A DNA stretch of 21,541 bases from Chara braunii (Eukaryota; Streptophyta; Charophyceae; Charales; Characeae): the NCBI GenBank assembly GCA_003427395.1, contig BFEA01000395.1:106387-127927 (forward strand), read 5' to 3'. Under the pieces are notes generated by a model. That model saw nothing but the letters and a program-made list of their open reading frames with translations. It searched no databases and had not been told where the DNA came from. This document shows, one piece after another, positions 1 through 9,856 of the stretch (positions within the stretch are counted from its first letter, which is position 1; each line of letters begins with the position of its first letter). Made by a program: the position numbers and the translations under genes.

Positions 1-363
1 ACCTTCCACTACCTAGTCCTAAGACTATCTAGAGGGGACCCCTACAAGCATAGTTTCCTCTCTCTGTGAAGGGGAGATTTCATGTTGCCCCTTGCCCCTA
101 ATGGTTAGGGTATAGGGTTGGGGCCGCCAGTGGGGGTCGAGACCTGCCAGTAGTTGTGCCTCCCTTTCTCATCGTCCCCCACTCTTCGTCGAGTAGCAGC
201 AGAGGCTATGGCCAACACTCTCCCACACACCACACACAACCCACTCGCGCTCACACTCACACCCGTGTTGGTCATAGACCCCGCTAATACTGATCGGGGG
301 TATCCAAAGGACTATCGCAGTCCGTTGGCACTAAGTGCGCCGGAGGCGGAGTAGCTACAACTT
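1..363. other. Unassigned stretch, possible downstream part of the gag element
   Basis: No reading frame here resembles a known protein. The stretch contains a CA-rich low-complexity part around 220-265. On the minus strand it lies directly downstream of the decayed gag (stop at 366-364), so it may hold the gag-pol junction or pol start of the same element. I see no protease or reverse transcriptase motif before the window ends. Confidence 0.3.
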
Positions 364-2490
364 TTACTGGCCCAATGTGTTTCCCAAGTTGGAGCTCGTA
401 GAAGCCCCACCTTGAGAAGAAGTATTCCCAAAACTACCTTTGGGAGGTATCTTTTGCAATACCTTCGTGGTCTTGCATCTAAACTGCTGCTGGCCGTACT
501 CGCCGCAGTTTCTGCAAGCTCCTCGCAAATAGCGGTCTCGCCACACATCTTGATCCAGACCCGCTCTCACCCAAGCCGGAGTCTTGTTTGGATTCTAGCT
601 CTGCCCCTGACTCTTCTATTGGTCAAACCTTGCCACGACCACCTGCCTTAACTTTCACTAATGAAGCGAGGTTGCTACCCTTAGCCATATCCTCACTGCA
701 AAACTCTGTCTCGTCCACTAGATCGGAATAATCATAAATCTCGGTTTGATTTTCATCGGAATCAACCATCATTAATCGATTACCTTTTTTTTCCACTCTT
801 GGAGACTCTTCTTCTTTCTTTCATCCAAAGAGGGTTATTGGGTTCCTCCTAGCCTAGCCTCTAAGTCCAGGGCCTTCTTGCTAAAGGAGTCCAAAGTATG
901 ATATTCGATGCGGGTGTGGGACGACACCTCAAGAACATGGTCATCAAGACATACGGATCGTAGCGTACACCAGGGACGACAATGAGGCGCTTCACGACAG
1001 AGGTAAGTTTTCGCACGGACTTGTACTTTTGAGTATCAAACCGTGTCAACGCATCAATTGGTCGTCGGGCCTGCTGAGGGTTGTGTCATTGCGTCTCTAC
1101 CAACTCTATGAAGTTTTTCAAAATATGGGTTTTGACCCAGTCATTCATGCACTTGTCTAACCGTTTTAAGGCTACCAATCCATCGAGCCATATAGTTGTC
1201 GATCCCTCAAGGTATGAGGCGACAATGATCACCTCTTCCTCTAACAACATCCTCTTTGCCTTTGCGCACACCGGCACCGTTCTCAACTAAGTGTCGAGAG
1301 CCTCATCCTTTTTTATCCCTGAGAAGGTTGATGGCGGTTTCAACGGAGTTTTGGGGTACCAAGGCTGCTGTTGTCCCGCTGGTTGGACCGGCTGTTGTGT
1401 AGCTTCAACCGCTGAACCTAAAAACAACCATTTCGTCAAAATTGACATATTATATTTTTTGAACGAAATTAAAATTGAGTTTTTAGGCCGAAATCCGATC
1501 CAAATTTTTGGCTCCTGGGGGTCCGGCGTTCCTAGATGTATCCAGTCTCAACTTTGGACTAGATACATCTAGGGGGTCCGGCGTTCTAGGAACGCCAGAC
1601 CCCCAGGAGCCAAAAATTTGGAGCAGATTTCAGCTCAAAAACTCAATTTTAATTTCGTTCAAAAAATAGAATATATCCGTTTTGATGAAATGACTATTTA
1701 AAGATGAAGAAGCAACAGACTGCGATGTTGTTGTTGATGTACCGCTTGGTGAACTGCTAAACTGAGACGTAATGGGACCGGTGAGGAAATCGGTGATGGA
1801 AAAGTTGGATGTTGGAAACCAGGCCCGCCTATTGAAGGTGTGAAAGTCCTTCCCATCCCTTGCATGACACACAGTATCAGGTCAAGGGTTCCTGGATTGC
1901 ATCCAGTTTGTTGTCCATGTAAGCATGCATGGACAGTAGGCCCGCCTTGAGGATTCTACCTGTGTCATCAAGGACAACCTCATCTAACCCTTCTACAATA
2001 GCTTTGTCTGCCGTCCTACACTCTAGTCTAACTTTCCTAGTTCTAATTTATGTCTCTCTTTCGGTAGCTTCTCTGAGTTCCTTCTCTAACCGTAAGCGGA
2101 TCGACTCCACTTGCTGGAGTTCAATAACCTCTCAAGTGCGTGGAGGTGGCGAGTTGTACTGCGAGCCCGCCATCTGACTAGAAGAGTTGTTTGATCTCAC
2201 CCCATTGAACATGGACTGCTAGCTGGTCGGCATACCTAAAGTCTGCTGACCTGAAGAGGTTGCTGCAGATGCAGTCATCGCTATAGCGCTAACTGCTGCT
2301 GCCGCTAACACTCGTTCCGCAATTGTTGTTGCTTCTCTAACAGTCTCTAAATGTCGGCTCTGGCTTCGGCCTTGAACCTTCACTCGTCCCCTGGTAGCAG
2401 AACCTGAAACACTATAGGTATCCTTCGTGTATCCCGCCGTGTTTGCCTTCTATTGTCAGTTGTGCCTTCCCCACTATCTAAACCACTCAT
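364..2490 (-). pseudogene. gag: Decayed Ty3/gypsy-like gag, interrupted by a MITE
   Basis: Read on the minus strand this is a degenerate retrotransposon gag. A possible start is the ATG at 2490 (MSGLDSGEGTTDNRR). A charged helical stretch near 2135-2060 (EVIELQQVESIRLRLEKELR) looks like a coiled coil, and a Q/P-rich linker lies near 1400. A capsid-like region at about 1350-860 includes VIIVASYLEGSTTIWLDGL, HNPQQA and VPGVRYDPYVL. A CCHC-type zinc knuckle lies at 516-475 (CRNCGEYGQQQFRC), with the expected His replaced by Gln. Several in-frame stops occur. Two fall where Trp is expected (after ALDT and before HNPQQA), as G-to-A changes would produce. The inverted-repeat element at 1428-1693 splits the Q-rich part and changes the frame. 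No protease or pol is visible before the window edge. Assignment to Ty3-like gag rests on motif order and knuckle position; the exact clade is not resolved. Confidence 0.7.
1428..1693. mobile_element. MITE-like inverted-repeat element inside the gag relic
   Basis: Two arms of about 110 bp (1428-1535 and 1584-1693) are reverse complements with roughly ten mismatches. Outer ends read CCATTTCGTCAAAA and, on the other strand, TCATTTCATCAAAA. The centre is itself built of smaller palindromes: CCTAGATGTATCCAGTC pairs with GACTAGATACATCTAGG, and GTCCGGCGTTC pairs with GAACGCCAGAC. There is no coding capacity; the short ORFs on both strands are mirror translations of the arms. It separates two parts of the gag relic, so it is younger than the gag insertion. 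A clean target-site duplication is not obvious: the flanks are TTTAAATAG and TTGTTTTTAG on the minus strand. Confidence 0.85.
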
Positions 2491-2618
2491 CAGCTAAGCA
2501 GACAATGTCTGCACTAGTGCCCTCATTCGGGCCTACCACAACATGTGTCTGACCAAGTTGAAAAATAAATAAAAATAAATTAATATCCGGCAAGTCACCT
2601 AGGCTACCATTCAAGCGG

Positions 2619-5600
2619 TATCAACAACATATACACAGACTGAGCACATGATCTAATCCTACTTTGATTAGTTTCACTCACAACATCGTCGAAGAGAGCC
2701 GGCTCTCCCCAGAGCAAAGAAGGAAGTCTAAAGTGTCTCTGTAAACAAAGAAAATTTGGGTAGCACTGATGCAAATGGATGAGGACAAGACCCCAGTTAT
2801 TAATGGCTTCCCTAAGGAGTTTGAGAGGTGATGTGGGACACACTACACCTGGATCTCATGGAGTACTACCGAGCGGTGTGGGAGGAGAGGTTGATGTGAG
2901 AGCTAGTGGCCAAGGGGTGTTATCCCTACTGTACAAAAAAAGAGACAAGATTAACATAAAAAAACTACAAACCTATCACCCTACTGACGGTAGTATACAA
3001 AATGCTAGCTAAGGCCATGGCCAACCGGATGGTAGAGGTGCTAGAGGAAGTCATCCAGTCGGCGCAGACATGCTTCATTAGAACCCGAATCATCCAAGAG
3101 AATATTCACCTAGTGAACGAGGTAATTAGCCTGTCGAGGAGACAAAAGAGGAATGTCGCTATCATTTTTATCGATTTCGAAAAGGTCTACGACCATGTAG
3201 ATTGGTAATTCCTTGATGAATGCATGGAAAGAGTAAACTTTGGGCCGCTTTTTCGACAATGGATTCACATAATGCACAAAAATGCCACCACAGGCGTGCA
3301 AGTGAATGGTGCCCTACCTCCGCAGTTCACACTGCAGAGGTCAGAGAGACAAGGGAATCCGATAGCCCCCTTTCTTTTTTTGATAATTATGGAGGCACTA
3401 TCAGCAAACCTGCGACACAATAAGGACCTAAAGAGGATCCAAGTGGCAAGAATCCCAGAAGAAGCAGCCCCGGTCTGCTCCCTCTTCGCTGATGACCTAA
3501 GCATCATGGCTGATGCCTGTGAGCAGACAATAGAGAAAGTATAAAAAATGATGGATCGATTTTGGAGATTATCTGACATGACGGTGAATTGGGGATAGAA
3601 ACAGTGGGGTGATGGATGCACCACCAGGGAGGCAGACCCCCTGGCTTCCTTGGGAAAACTCGATCCGAGTACTTGGAATCCCAATGACAACGCAAGGAAA
3701 ACGAAGATCGAATGACGACTGCTTTTAGGCACCCGCTTTGAATAAGCTGACTGGCTGGAACATGAAACATACATCCATCTTTGGTAGAGCCTTGGTCTTG
3801 AACAACGTGATACTGGCAGCCTTATGGTACGAATCGGTTTAGTGACCCCTCAGCAAAGGGGCCCTAAGGGCCTTAAAACAACAAATGGCAATCTTTTTGT
3901 GGAGGTGGGATAGCGAGACCCCACACGCGATCAGTAGCAGTGGCATGGGAATCAATTATCCAGCCCAAAGCTAAAGGGGGATTGGTAATCATCGATCCCC
4001 CCACACAAATCCAGGCGCTCTCCTTGAGGTGGATCCATATTTTGGTATTCACGAACTCTTCCCCATGGAGGCCATTGACATTAGCACAAATTTCACCCTT
4101 GGCCCCGGAAGCGCCCCCTACGGTTGATCCGCTTATTTGGCTCGAGGACAAATTTTGGAGGCTTCCACAGGAACGGGGTGGTGGCAAATAAGCTTTGGAT
4201 TCGACTGTTAAAGACGTGAAGAAAACTCCCACTCCCAGATAAATCGGCCCCGAACCGATGGGAGGAGGTGATGCGACAACCCCTCTTTGGAAACAGGTGG
4301 ATCACCGACTCGCACAACCGGGTGAGATGTAGCACAGACTCTCTGTGGAAGGGATAGGCCAAACATGGGTTGTTGAGGGCAGGAGATCTATGGGACAAGG
4401 AAGCGAGGGAGTGGAAGGCATCTGAACAGGTTAAAGAGACCCTGAGGTATTATCACCGGAGGGAGACAACAATAGAAGAATTGGTAAAAAGCTTCCCCAT
4501 CTCATGGTATCCCGTTCTTAAACAAGGTTCAGCATTGGAGGAAGGAGACTGGGTGAGTCAAGCACACACTCCTGACCAGGTAGGACTGGTGAATATGGTC
4601 CGCCCGGAGGATATGCTCTTGGAACACTACACGGTGACCAGAACCGGTGTCCTAAAGGGCAGCAGAGATCCCTTCACCTAGGTGGACAAAAGAGAGGTAT
4701 ATAGGGTAAGAGTACTGAAGAAAGGAGGGGAGAGGAAAGCGTTTCGGCCCGGGACCCCACTGACTCAGCTCCCACTAGATCCGGAGGAATGGCAATGGGC
4801 CTGCGGAAAAAGAAGGCCGCCCACAAAAAAAACTTAAACTGGTGAACCTTAAAGCGAAGTCTACCTTTAGGATCTTGAGACCAAAATGGCGGCTAAGTGA
4901 AATTGTAAATGAGAGGTGGCAACGTCATCTCAACATAAGCAAGCACCTCCTTAAGCCCCTGCGTTGGTTTCAAGAAGTAAAGCTTCGACTATCTAAAATA
5001 TCTTCTCTGCAATGGCAGATAGCGCACCACTGCCTGCCAACAAATGACAGGCTGGTGGACCACACAAGGCTGGAACAGCATGGCCAGGCACTGCCTTGGC
5101 GCCCCAAATGGCTGGATGGGTTTCCAGTCAGGAAAAGAGCGGAAACAATAGAGCACATTTTTCTGCAATGCCCAACATCAATTTTGACATGTCACTGATG
5201 GGATCGGATCTGGTGGTGCATGGTGCCCGGTTCCGAATGGCCATGGGACTAGAGGGCACTGCTGGTAGGGTATTATCCTCCCTTTCAAAAAGATGGTTTT
5301 CTTAGGAATATGTTCAAATTGGGTAGGAGGTCAGTGTTATGGACTCTTTGGTGGCAGAGATGCGTGCTCGCGATGGATGGGGCTAGGGTGGAAGGGGGGA
5401 AAGTGACTGAGCAAATCCAACAACTTGTCCAAGCAGAGATCACAACACAGTGGCAGATGGCCAAGCTGAAGATGAAGTTTGTGCACACCAAGAAAGACAT
5501 CGACAATGCCATCTCACAATTTGGTAAAGAGTGGTTGGGAGGGGACAGGAAGGGATGGATAGCAGAGGTGGTCTGGTCGGAAGACACATCAGCTCAGAGG

Positions 5601-5768
5601 GGACAACGACAAGTGCAAAGGGAGGACCCAGAATCCCCTTTAGTAAGAAACTATCACCTGCAGTTTCAGGAATGGACGAAAGTGGACCCAGGTATCCTGC
5701 TGCAACCGGCTACGAAATTCCCGGACATGTTCTCCCCTCACCCAGTGGCACTAGAAGAGATATTGTAA
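2619..5768 (+). pseudogene. LINE ORF2 relic: reverse transcriptase plus zf-RVT-like region
   Basis: The frame at 2619 gives the pre-RT segment (KTPVINGFPKEF at about 2790). After frame changes, 3002-3544 carries the RT palm: FIDFEKVYDHVDW with an in-frame TAA right after it (3206-3208), then RSERQGNPIAP and the catalytic box FADD at 3485-3496. 3660-3840 holds the thumb-like stretch (IRVLGIP, FGRALVLNN). 3940-4190 has KAKGGLVIIDP. 4370-4681 has the GDLWD block. 4842-5198 has the zinc-region entry LQWQIAHHCLPTNDRLVDH, then ETIEHIFLQCP. The first Cys pair expected before that motif is missing (WRPKW in its place). 5310-5768 is the basic and charged C-terminus. The RT active-site residues are kept, but stops and frameshifts break the protein several times. 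Confidence 0.85.
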
Positions 5769-5782
5769 GGAAGAAGGCTGGT

Positions 5783-5859
5783 GGGAATGGCGGGAGGGGG
5801 AAGAGGGGAGCTCATCCGGGTGCCCCCCCTAGAGGACTTCCCTTCCCCCCCCCCCCCCC
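5783..5859 (+). repeat. G-run then C-run tract in the LINE 3' UTR
   Basis: Just after the ORF stop (5766-5768) come four G-runs of at least three within 5783-5808, a G-quadruplex-type pattern. These are followed by C7 (5823-5829) and C15 (5845-5859). This lies between the LINE stop codon and the terminal A tract, so it is LINE 3' UTR. Confidence 0.6.
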
Positions 5860-5921
5860 TCTTTTTTCCCGAACCCCCTGCATGCCTGCCCCGAGTTCTC
5901 TGTTTTTCCAAAAAAAAAAAA

Positions 5922-6061
5922 GATGTATCAATGGGACGTTGGACCCGGTTTCCTACAGGTGCTGCTTCCTACCAATAGATGGTGCAGCCCAACAGATAAG
6001 TCCTCAATTCCGACGGTTCTCTTACCACCGCCAGGATAGAGGGCTTACACGAGGGCTATTC

Positions 6062-6100
<39 letters not shown>
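5922..6100 (+). mobile_element. SINE-like repeat, copy 1, with (AAT)n tail
   Basis: Begins GATGTATCAATGGGACG directly after the LINE A tract and contains the family core: hairpin motif GTTGGACCCGGTTTCCTAC (5938-5956), then GGTG...TACC and ACCAATAGATGG. The 3' part (5990-6060) is not shared with the other copies. It ends in a trinucleotide array (6062-6100) of about 13 AAT units. The other copies lie at 8658-8829, 18328-18432 and 18883-19127. Whether the AAT array is the true tail is inference. Confidence 0.6.
6062..6100. repeat. (AAT)n microsatellite
   Basis: About 13 uninterrupted AAT units. They form the apparent 3' end of the SINE-like copy that starts at 5922. Confidence 0.97.
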
Positions 6101-6101
<1 letters not shown>

Positions 6102-6354
6102 GGCTATGGTAGAACACTATAGTGACTACAGTTATAATCTAAGCTGTCTGTTAGGTGTTAGCAATTTGTCCACCAACTAATCAAAATAAAAATAAATCAT
6201 GTGAGCATATGTATGCTCAATGGAAATAGTTGTGTTTGTAGTTGAGCATCAATTGGAACCTTCCTTCCCTTGTATCCAACGCACCTGTCTGCATCATCAA
6301 GCAGCGGTGACTAAGGTGGGCATTAACGGCCCTCCCCTGTGCCCAAGAACTCGC

Positions 6355-6657
6355 TTATGACCACAACTGCCCTTTATTTACCCTTGCGTGCAACGAGCCA
6401 TATGTCTGACTAATCTGGCTGATCAAGAGGCATTTTAAGGACAGCCCCAAGGTCCTCAATAATTGTTTAACGTTGCAGACAGAACGACGATCACAACCAG
6501 TATTCGGATCAGATCCTCGCCATAAATATTTAAAGCCAGCCTGGTGAGCGTTTGCAAAGAAACGGTCAATCCACATCCACATTTCCTCTACTGGCGCAGC
6601 AAAGAGCTTCAAAGGACAAAGCAACATGGCCTGTGTACTACTCCCATGGGTTGGCAT
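6355..6657 (-). other. Unassigned 100-codon open frame
   Basis: The minus strand has an ATG-started open frame of 100 codons with a mixed, non-repetitive composition, including VEEMWMWIDRFF and HQAGFKYLWRG. I do not recognise the protein. It has no long neighbours on its strand and the region is moderately AT-rich, so it could be an exon of a split gene, a relic of a transposon protein or chance. There is no repeat structure in it. Confidence 0.2.
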
Positions 6658-6903
6658 GGTGACCGTGACCCGTACTTCGACAAGAGCCCTTCAGAGGCAC
6701 CGCCCTCTCCTGCCAGATGCGCAACCGGGAACAGTGTTGTCTCTCAAGGTAGAGCGCTCACGACTCCTTTACTCAAAAGAGGACACTCAAGTTGGACTCA
6801 CTTCCTCACGGTAAGAAGAGATTGAGAGGGAAGATAAGGTAAGGGAGCAACGTACCTGGAGATAGCTGCCCCCAACCACAGATTTCTCACCAATTGAGTC
6901 GAC

Positions 6904-7112
6904 GTGCATTTCGATGACCAGTCATAGACTCGGTACCACCCACAACGCAATGCAGTGCCACCTCGGTCAAAATGCTCTCACAATCACACATACATCCGTT
7001 GTGCATTTCGATGACCGGTCATAGCCTCGGTACCACCCACAACGCAATGCAGTGCCACCTCAGTCAAAATGCCACATCAATATGCTCTCATCATCCCACA
7101 TACATCCGTTGT
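6904..7112. repeat. Tandem duplication, unit about 97 bp, two copies
   Basis: Copy 1 spans 6904-7000 and copy 2 spans 7001-7112. Both start GTGCATTTCGATGACC and share CGGTACCACCCACAACGCAA, then end CACATACATCCGTTGT. Copy 2 carries an extra segment of about 14 bases (GCCACATCAATAT-like) after TCAAAAT. A few substitutions separate them, so the duplication is fairly recent. No coding role is apparent. Confidence 0.9.
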
Positions 7113-8537
7113 CGCCACAACTCCCACGCTGCCTTCCGCCCAACTCCCCTCTACCCGGGAGTGGCTAATTATGTCAGCGCCAAAGTATCCTTACGGCGAA
7201 GAAGCATCATCAGTGCACTAAGTAACAATGTCGCCAGCCCCAGGTAATGGCGATCTCGAACCGACTCCGATACCAAATTGCAAGGAATATGAGCGAGAGC
7301 GATAGATAGAAAACCAAGTTGCAAAATCACGCAAAAGTCCAGATAGTCATGTACCAAGCAGAGAGCATAAATGCACCAAGATTCCATCCACATAAGAGCG
7401 ATACAATGAACTTGTGAGCCAATGTCCAAGCCGTCAAGCCACACCAACGCAGCATCCAATGTCACTCCTACTGTATGGCGCCCAGCGCCCAGCCTACTCT
7501 ACTCAGCCTATCTATCCTATCTACATTCGTGCAACTGGATCACTTCGCCGTCGAAGACCAATGTACATTACGTCAACACCAATGCCGACATCCCCTATAC
7601 AACAGGTACGTTCTCTCTTGTCCCCTCATCAGACCTTGTCCACCCACTCATGTGCCTCCTTCCCTGAAGACCACTGTCACCCATCACCTGCCCGCGCCCC
7701 TGCAGCCCGGCTATGGCCACTAAGCGCCCCGCTGCCCTGCAGCGCCCGCTTGCGCCCCAGCCAGCATGCGCTAATTCAGACACCTGTGCAGCAAATTGCC
7801 AGCAATGCAGCAGCGTGACCGCATTGCCTGCCTACACCAGAATGCCAGCCTCTGGCCGTCCTCCTCCCTATACGGGAGTAGCTGCCCTGCTGGGCTGCCT
7901 GGGCCTGACCGAGGAAGTTTCCAGTAGCTTCCGGTCGGGCCCCAGTATCTGCGCCCTGGGCCATTCCTACAGTTACGGGCCTGGGCCTTCTACGGTTGGG
8001 CACCCTCAGGTTGCCTCCAGGCTCCAAGTGTTTGCCGTGTTTGCATTGGCCCGTGGGGTAGGTGTGACGACAATGCTGCATTCTCATTGGCCCGCGGCCA
8101 CTTCGCGATGTGTCGGTCTCACACTGCGTGTGTCCAGGGCGCAACCACCTGCGTCCTGGGCTCAACTGCTTGACGCAGCTGCTGCTTCTGGAAAGAGACA
8201 GGGAGAGGCCCAGGTTGCACTTCAACCAACTGGCGTGCTGCAACTGTCTGATACCCACATTGGAAAATGCTGAGATAAGGGCCTTTCGTGCATATTCAGG
8301 CGTGGGCACGAGGCTTGCTGGGGGCAACAGTCCAAAACGTGTGCATGTTGGCTAGGGCCCCATGTGGACACATTCCTCACACTTGGCTTGTGGGGCGGAA
8401 ATTTTGTTACTGTCTTTCTTGAGCCCTCCTCATCCTCCAGATTATCATTAGTACTGTTAGCCTCATGGTTTAGTAAGGGTGTGCTGAAATGCCGTTGGCG
8501 GGGTTGAGAAAGAATTTGTTAGGTAGGAGTGAAGCTA
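7113..8537. other. Gene-poor stretch, GC-rich in its second half
   Basis: No convincing gene. Two long overlapping frames face each other at 7713-8273 (plus, 186 codons) and 7776-8327 (minus, 183 codons). Both are GC-rich, Ala/Pro/Ser/Gly-heavy and mutually antisense, as expected when GC-rich DNA lacks stops. Two near-identical segments CATTGGCCCGYGG occur at about 8045 and 8086. No TATA box or clear promoter could be assigned. Confidence 0.4.
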
Positions 8538-8600
8538 ACAATTTCCACACCATGCGTGTACTCGGATTGGACAATGATTGACAGTAACTCAGAGCAGCGA
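8538..8600. repeat. Dispersed repeat block R1, copy 1
   Basis: Shares ACAATTTCCACACCA and then GATTGGAC.ATGA..AGTAA with 21165-21225 in the same orientation, with about 80 percent identity over about 60 bp. At the second location the block lies about 100 bp downstream (minus sense) of a hammerhead ribozyme, so it may be part of the same element family. No hammerhead is visible next to this copy. Confidence 0.75.
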
Positions 8601-8655
8601 ATAGACAAAAAAATAGACCAGAGCAAGGGAAAAATAAGAGAGGAAGAGGAATGCT

Positions 8656-8657
<2 letters not shown>

Positions 8658-8696
<39 letters not shown>

Positions 8697-8829
8697 TAAA
8701 GAAAACATCCCGATCGGATGTTAGGTGTGCTGATAAGAGCAGACACATCTAGCACCGTCGGGGAGGCTCCATCTATTGGTGGGGAGCAGCACCTGCTGGA
8801 AATCGGGTCCAGCGTCCCTTAGATACATC
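8658..8829 (-). mobile_element. SINE-like repeat, copy 2, with A38 tail (T38 on plus)
   Basis: On the minus strand the copy starts GATGTATCTAAGGGACG. It carries hairpin 1 (8813-8795, GCTGGACCCGATTTCCAGC) and hairpin 2 (GGTG with CACC), then CCAATAGATGGAGCC and TGTCTGCTCTTATCAGCAC. It ends in 38 consecutive A's (T's at 8658-8695 on plus). The 3' half matches the copy at 18883-19127 through the TCTGCTCTTATCAGCAC segment. The homopolymer tail indicates target-primed reverse transcription by a LINE. No clear target-site duplication was found. Confidence 0.75.
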
Positions 8830-9123
8830 TTTGCGGTACAGTGATTGTTGGGCAATTACAGATATTCATCCTGAGCTTTCTTCTCTCCCCCGGGGCTGCA
8901 TATGATACCCTTCCTGATTGCAAAGCTCCTACTTCCCACTGGCGTAGCCCTACCCAGGGTGGTGTCCGCCGTGCTTTACTGTCTACACTTCTCCTGCCAA
9001 TAGTAGCTGAACTCCTACCCTTGGTGTCTGCAACCCCCCTGTTTGTTTCATGTCCTTTTGTATGACGAAGCCAGAATTCCGTGAAAGTTGGTCACATCTG
9101 GTGTCCCGTGAGATCACCGCAGG
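8830..9123 (-). other. Unassigned segment with an open minus frame
   Basis: The minus strand is open for about 90 codons (about 9095-8824) and includes KARRTPPWVGLRQWEVGALQ. The product is not recognised. It follows the decayed ORF at 9671-9124 on the same strand and could be its broken continuation. No ATG start is compelling. Confidence 0.2.
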
Positions 9124-9671
9124 TTACAGTGAGTCATTGTCTTTGTCATGAATTATTGGTAAGACAACTGCAGGCCTCCACTCATCTTTGCACCCATCCT
9201 GTGGTTGCCCTGAAGCTCAGAAGCTCAGGTTCCCCGTTGTCGGTCCTATCAGTAGCATCCCTTCCCCCAGTGCACAGTCTACCAAGCCATCATATGAGTA
9301 CTCATAGGTATCCCATATCTACCGAATTTGCCGTCTGGCATCGTGATCCGGGTGGCGTATCTCGCTGCCCATGGGCAGAAGGCGAGGTGGACTGTGAGCC
9401 TTTTGCAGCAGCCGAATCGTCGTTATCCTGTCATCCAGGGGGGCAGGCCGTGGCTGCACCCACTTCGGGGCGCTCCTGTCCCTCCCAGTCACTGTAGTGT
9501 TGTATGTTTTGTTGTGCAGTCGTCCTTATCTCCTTAACCGGGTTCCGGGTTCTGTCGTCGTATGATGTCCAGTGTCTTTTGCCGCAGTGCCTGCCTTACA
9601 CAGTCGTTGGCCTCGGAAAAAATCTCGCTGTTCTCGCCTTCACTATACTCGTCTTCGCTCCTGTCCGCCAT
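9124..9671 (-). pseudogene. Decayed ORF of unknown function, acidic N-terminus
   Basis: The minus-strand ATG at 9671 opens MADRSEDEYSEGENSE, followed by a helical stretch (CVRQALRQKTLDIIRRQNPE), with a stop at 9536-9534. A one-base frame change in CCGGAACCCGG restores a frame through QQNIQHYSDWEGQERPEV. Further changes give DTYEYSYDGLVDCALGEG and DEWRPAVVLPIIHDKDND, ending in TAA at 9126-9124. Acidic, non-repetitive composition across several frame changes suggests real but broken coding sequence, perhaps the first ORF of another mobile element. It lies in the same orientation, downstream of the LINE at 9949-14124. I do not recognise the family. Confidence 0.3.
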
Positions 9672-9812
9672 AACTCCCTTGCTCCCTTGCTGCAGCCTGT
9701 GTAGGAACTGTGATCTTCATTCCAGCCCAACTGCACTCACCCATAGTCTCAGTCTCATCTGTAGCTGCATTCTTTGAGTGGGCTGGCATGGGTGTGTCGC
9801 TTGTGCAGAAGA

Positions 9813-9856
9813 GGGCAGGGGTTGGGAGGGGCGGGGAGGGAGTTGGTGGGGCCGGG
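9813..9856 (+). repeat. G-quadruplex-type tract in the LINE 3' flank
   Basis: Six or more G-runs of three or four (starting 9813, 9818, 9824, 9828, 9833 and 9838) are separated by one to three bases on the plus strand. This is the C-rich sense strand of the minus-strand LINE just after its TGA at 9951-9949. Confidence 0.7.

Larger units (their letters stand above)
2610..5921 (+). mobile_element. 5'-truncated, decayed L1-type LINE (plus copy) with short A tail
   Basis: The element runs from a recognisable pre-RT region to a C-rich 3' UTR and ends in twelve A's (5910-5921). The endonuclease is absent, so it is 5'-truncated, as is usual for LINE insertions. It shares block after block with the minus-strand LINE at 9949-14124, for example FIDFEKVYDHVDW, the GDLWD block and the LQWQI zinc-region entry, so both belong to one clade and probably one family. 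Frame changes occur near 2830, 2895, 2967 and 3640, with many stops. It cannot be active. Confidence 0.85.

Noticed and set aside
2486-2493. CUGAUGAG on the minus strand, possible third hammerhead
   Set aside because: No GAAA box at suitable distance and no stem II or stem III pairing.
3265-3774. Minus-strand 169-codon frame
   Set aside because: Antisense of the RT region of the plus-strand LINE.
6741-6800. GGTAGAGCG, tRNA-like A-box sequence
   Set aside because: No matching B box or cloverleaf could be drawn downstream.
6904-7112. Repeats that might suggest a CRISPR array
   Set aside because: Only two long adjacent units without spacers, in a eukaryotic context.
7625-7632. CUGAUGAG on the minus strand, possible hammerhead
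   Set aside because: The downstream sequence lacks GAAA and the stems do not form.
7713-8327. Two overlapping 180-codon frames on opposite strands
   Set aside because: They are mutually antisense in GC-rich DNA, Ala/Pro/Ser/Gly-rich, and have no motif or neighbour support.
9081-9497. Plus-strand 138-codon frame
   Set aside because: Ser/Pro/Leu-rich with no motif. The opposite strand reads more like decayed coding sequence.
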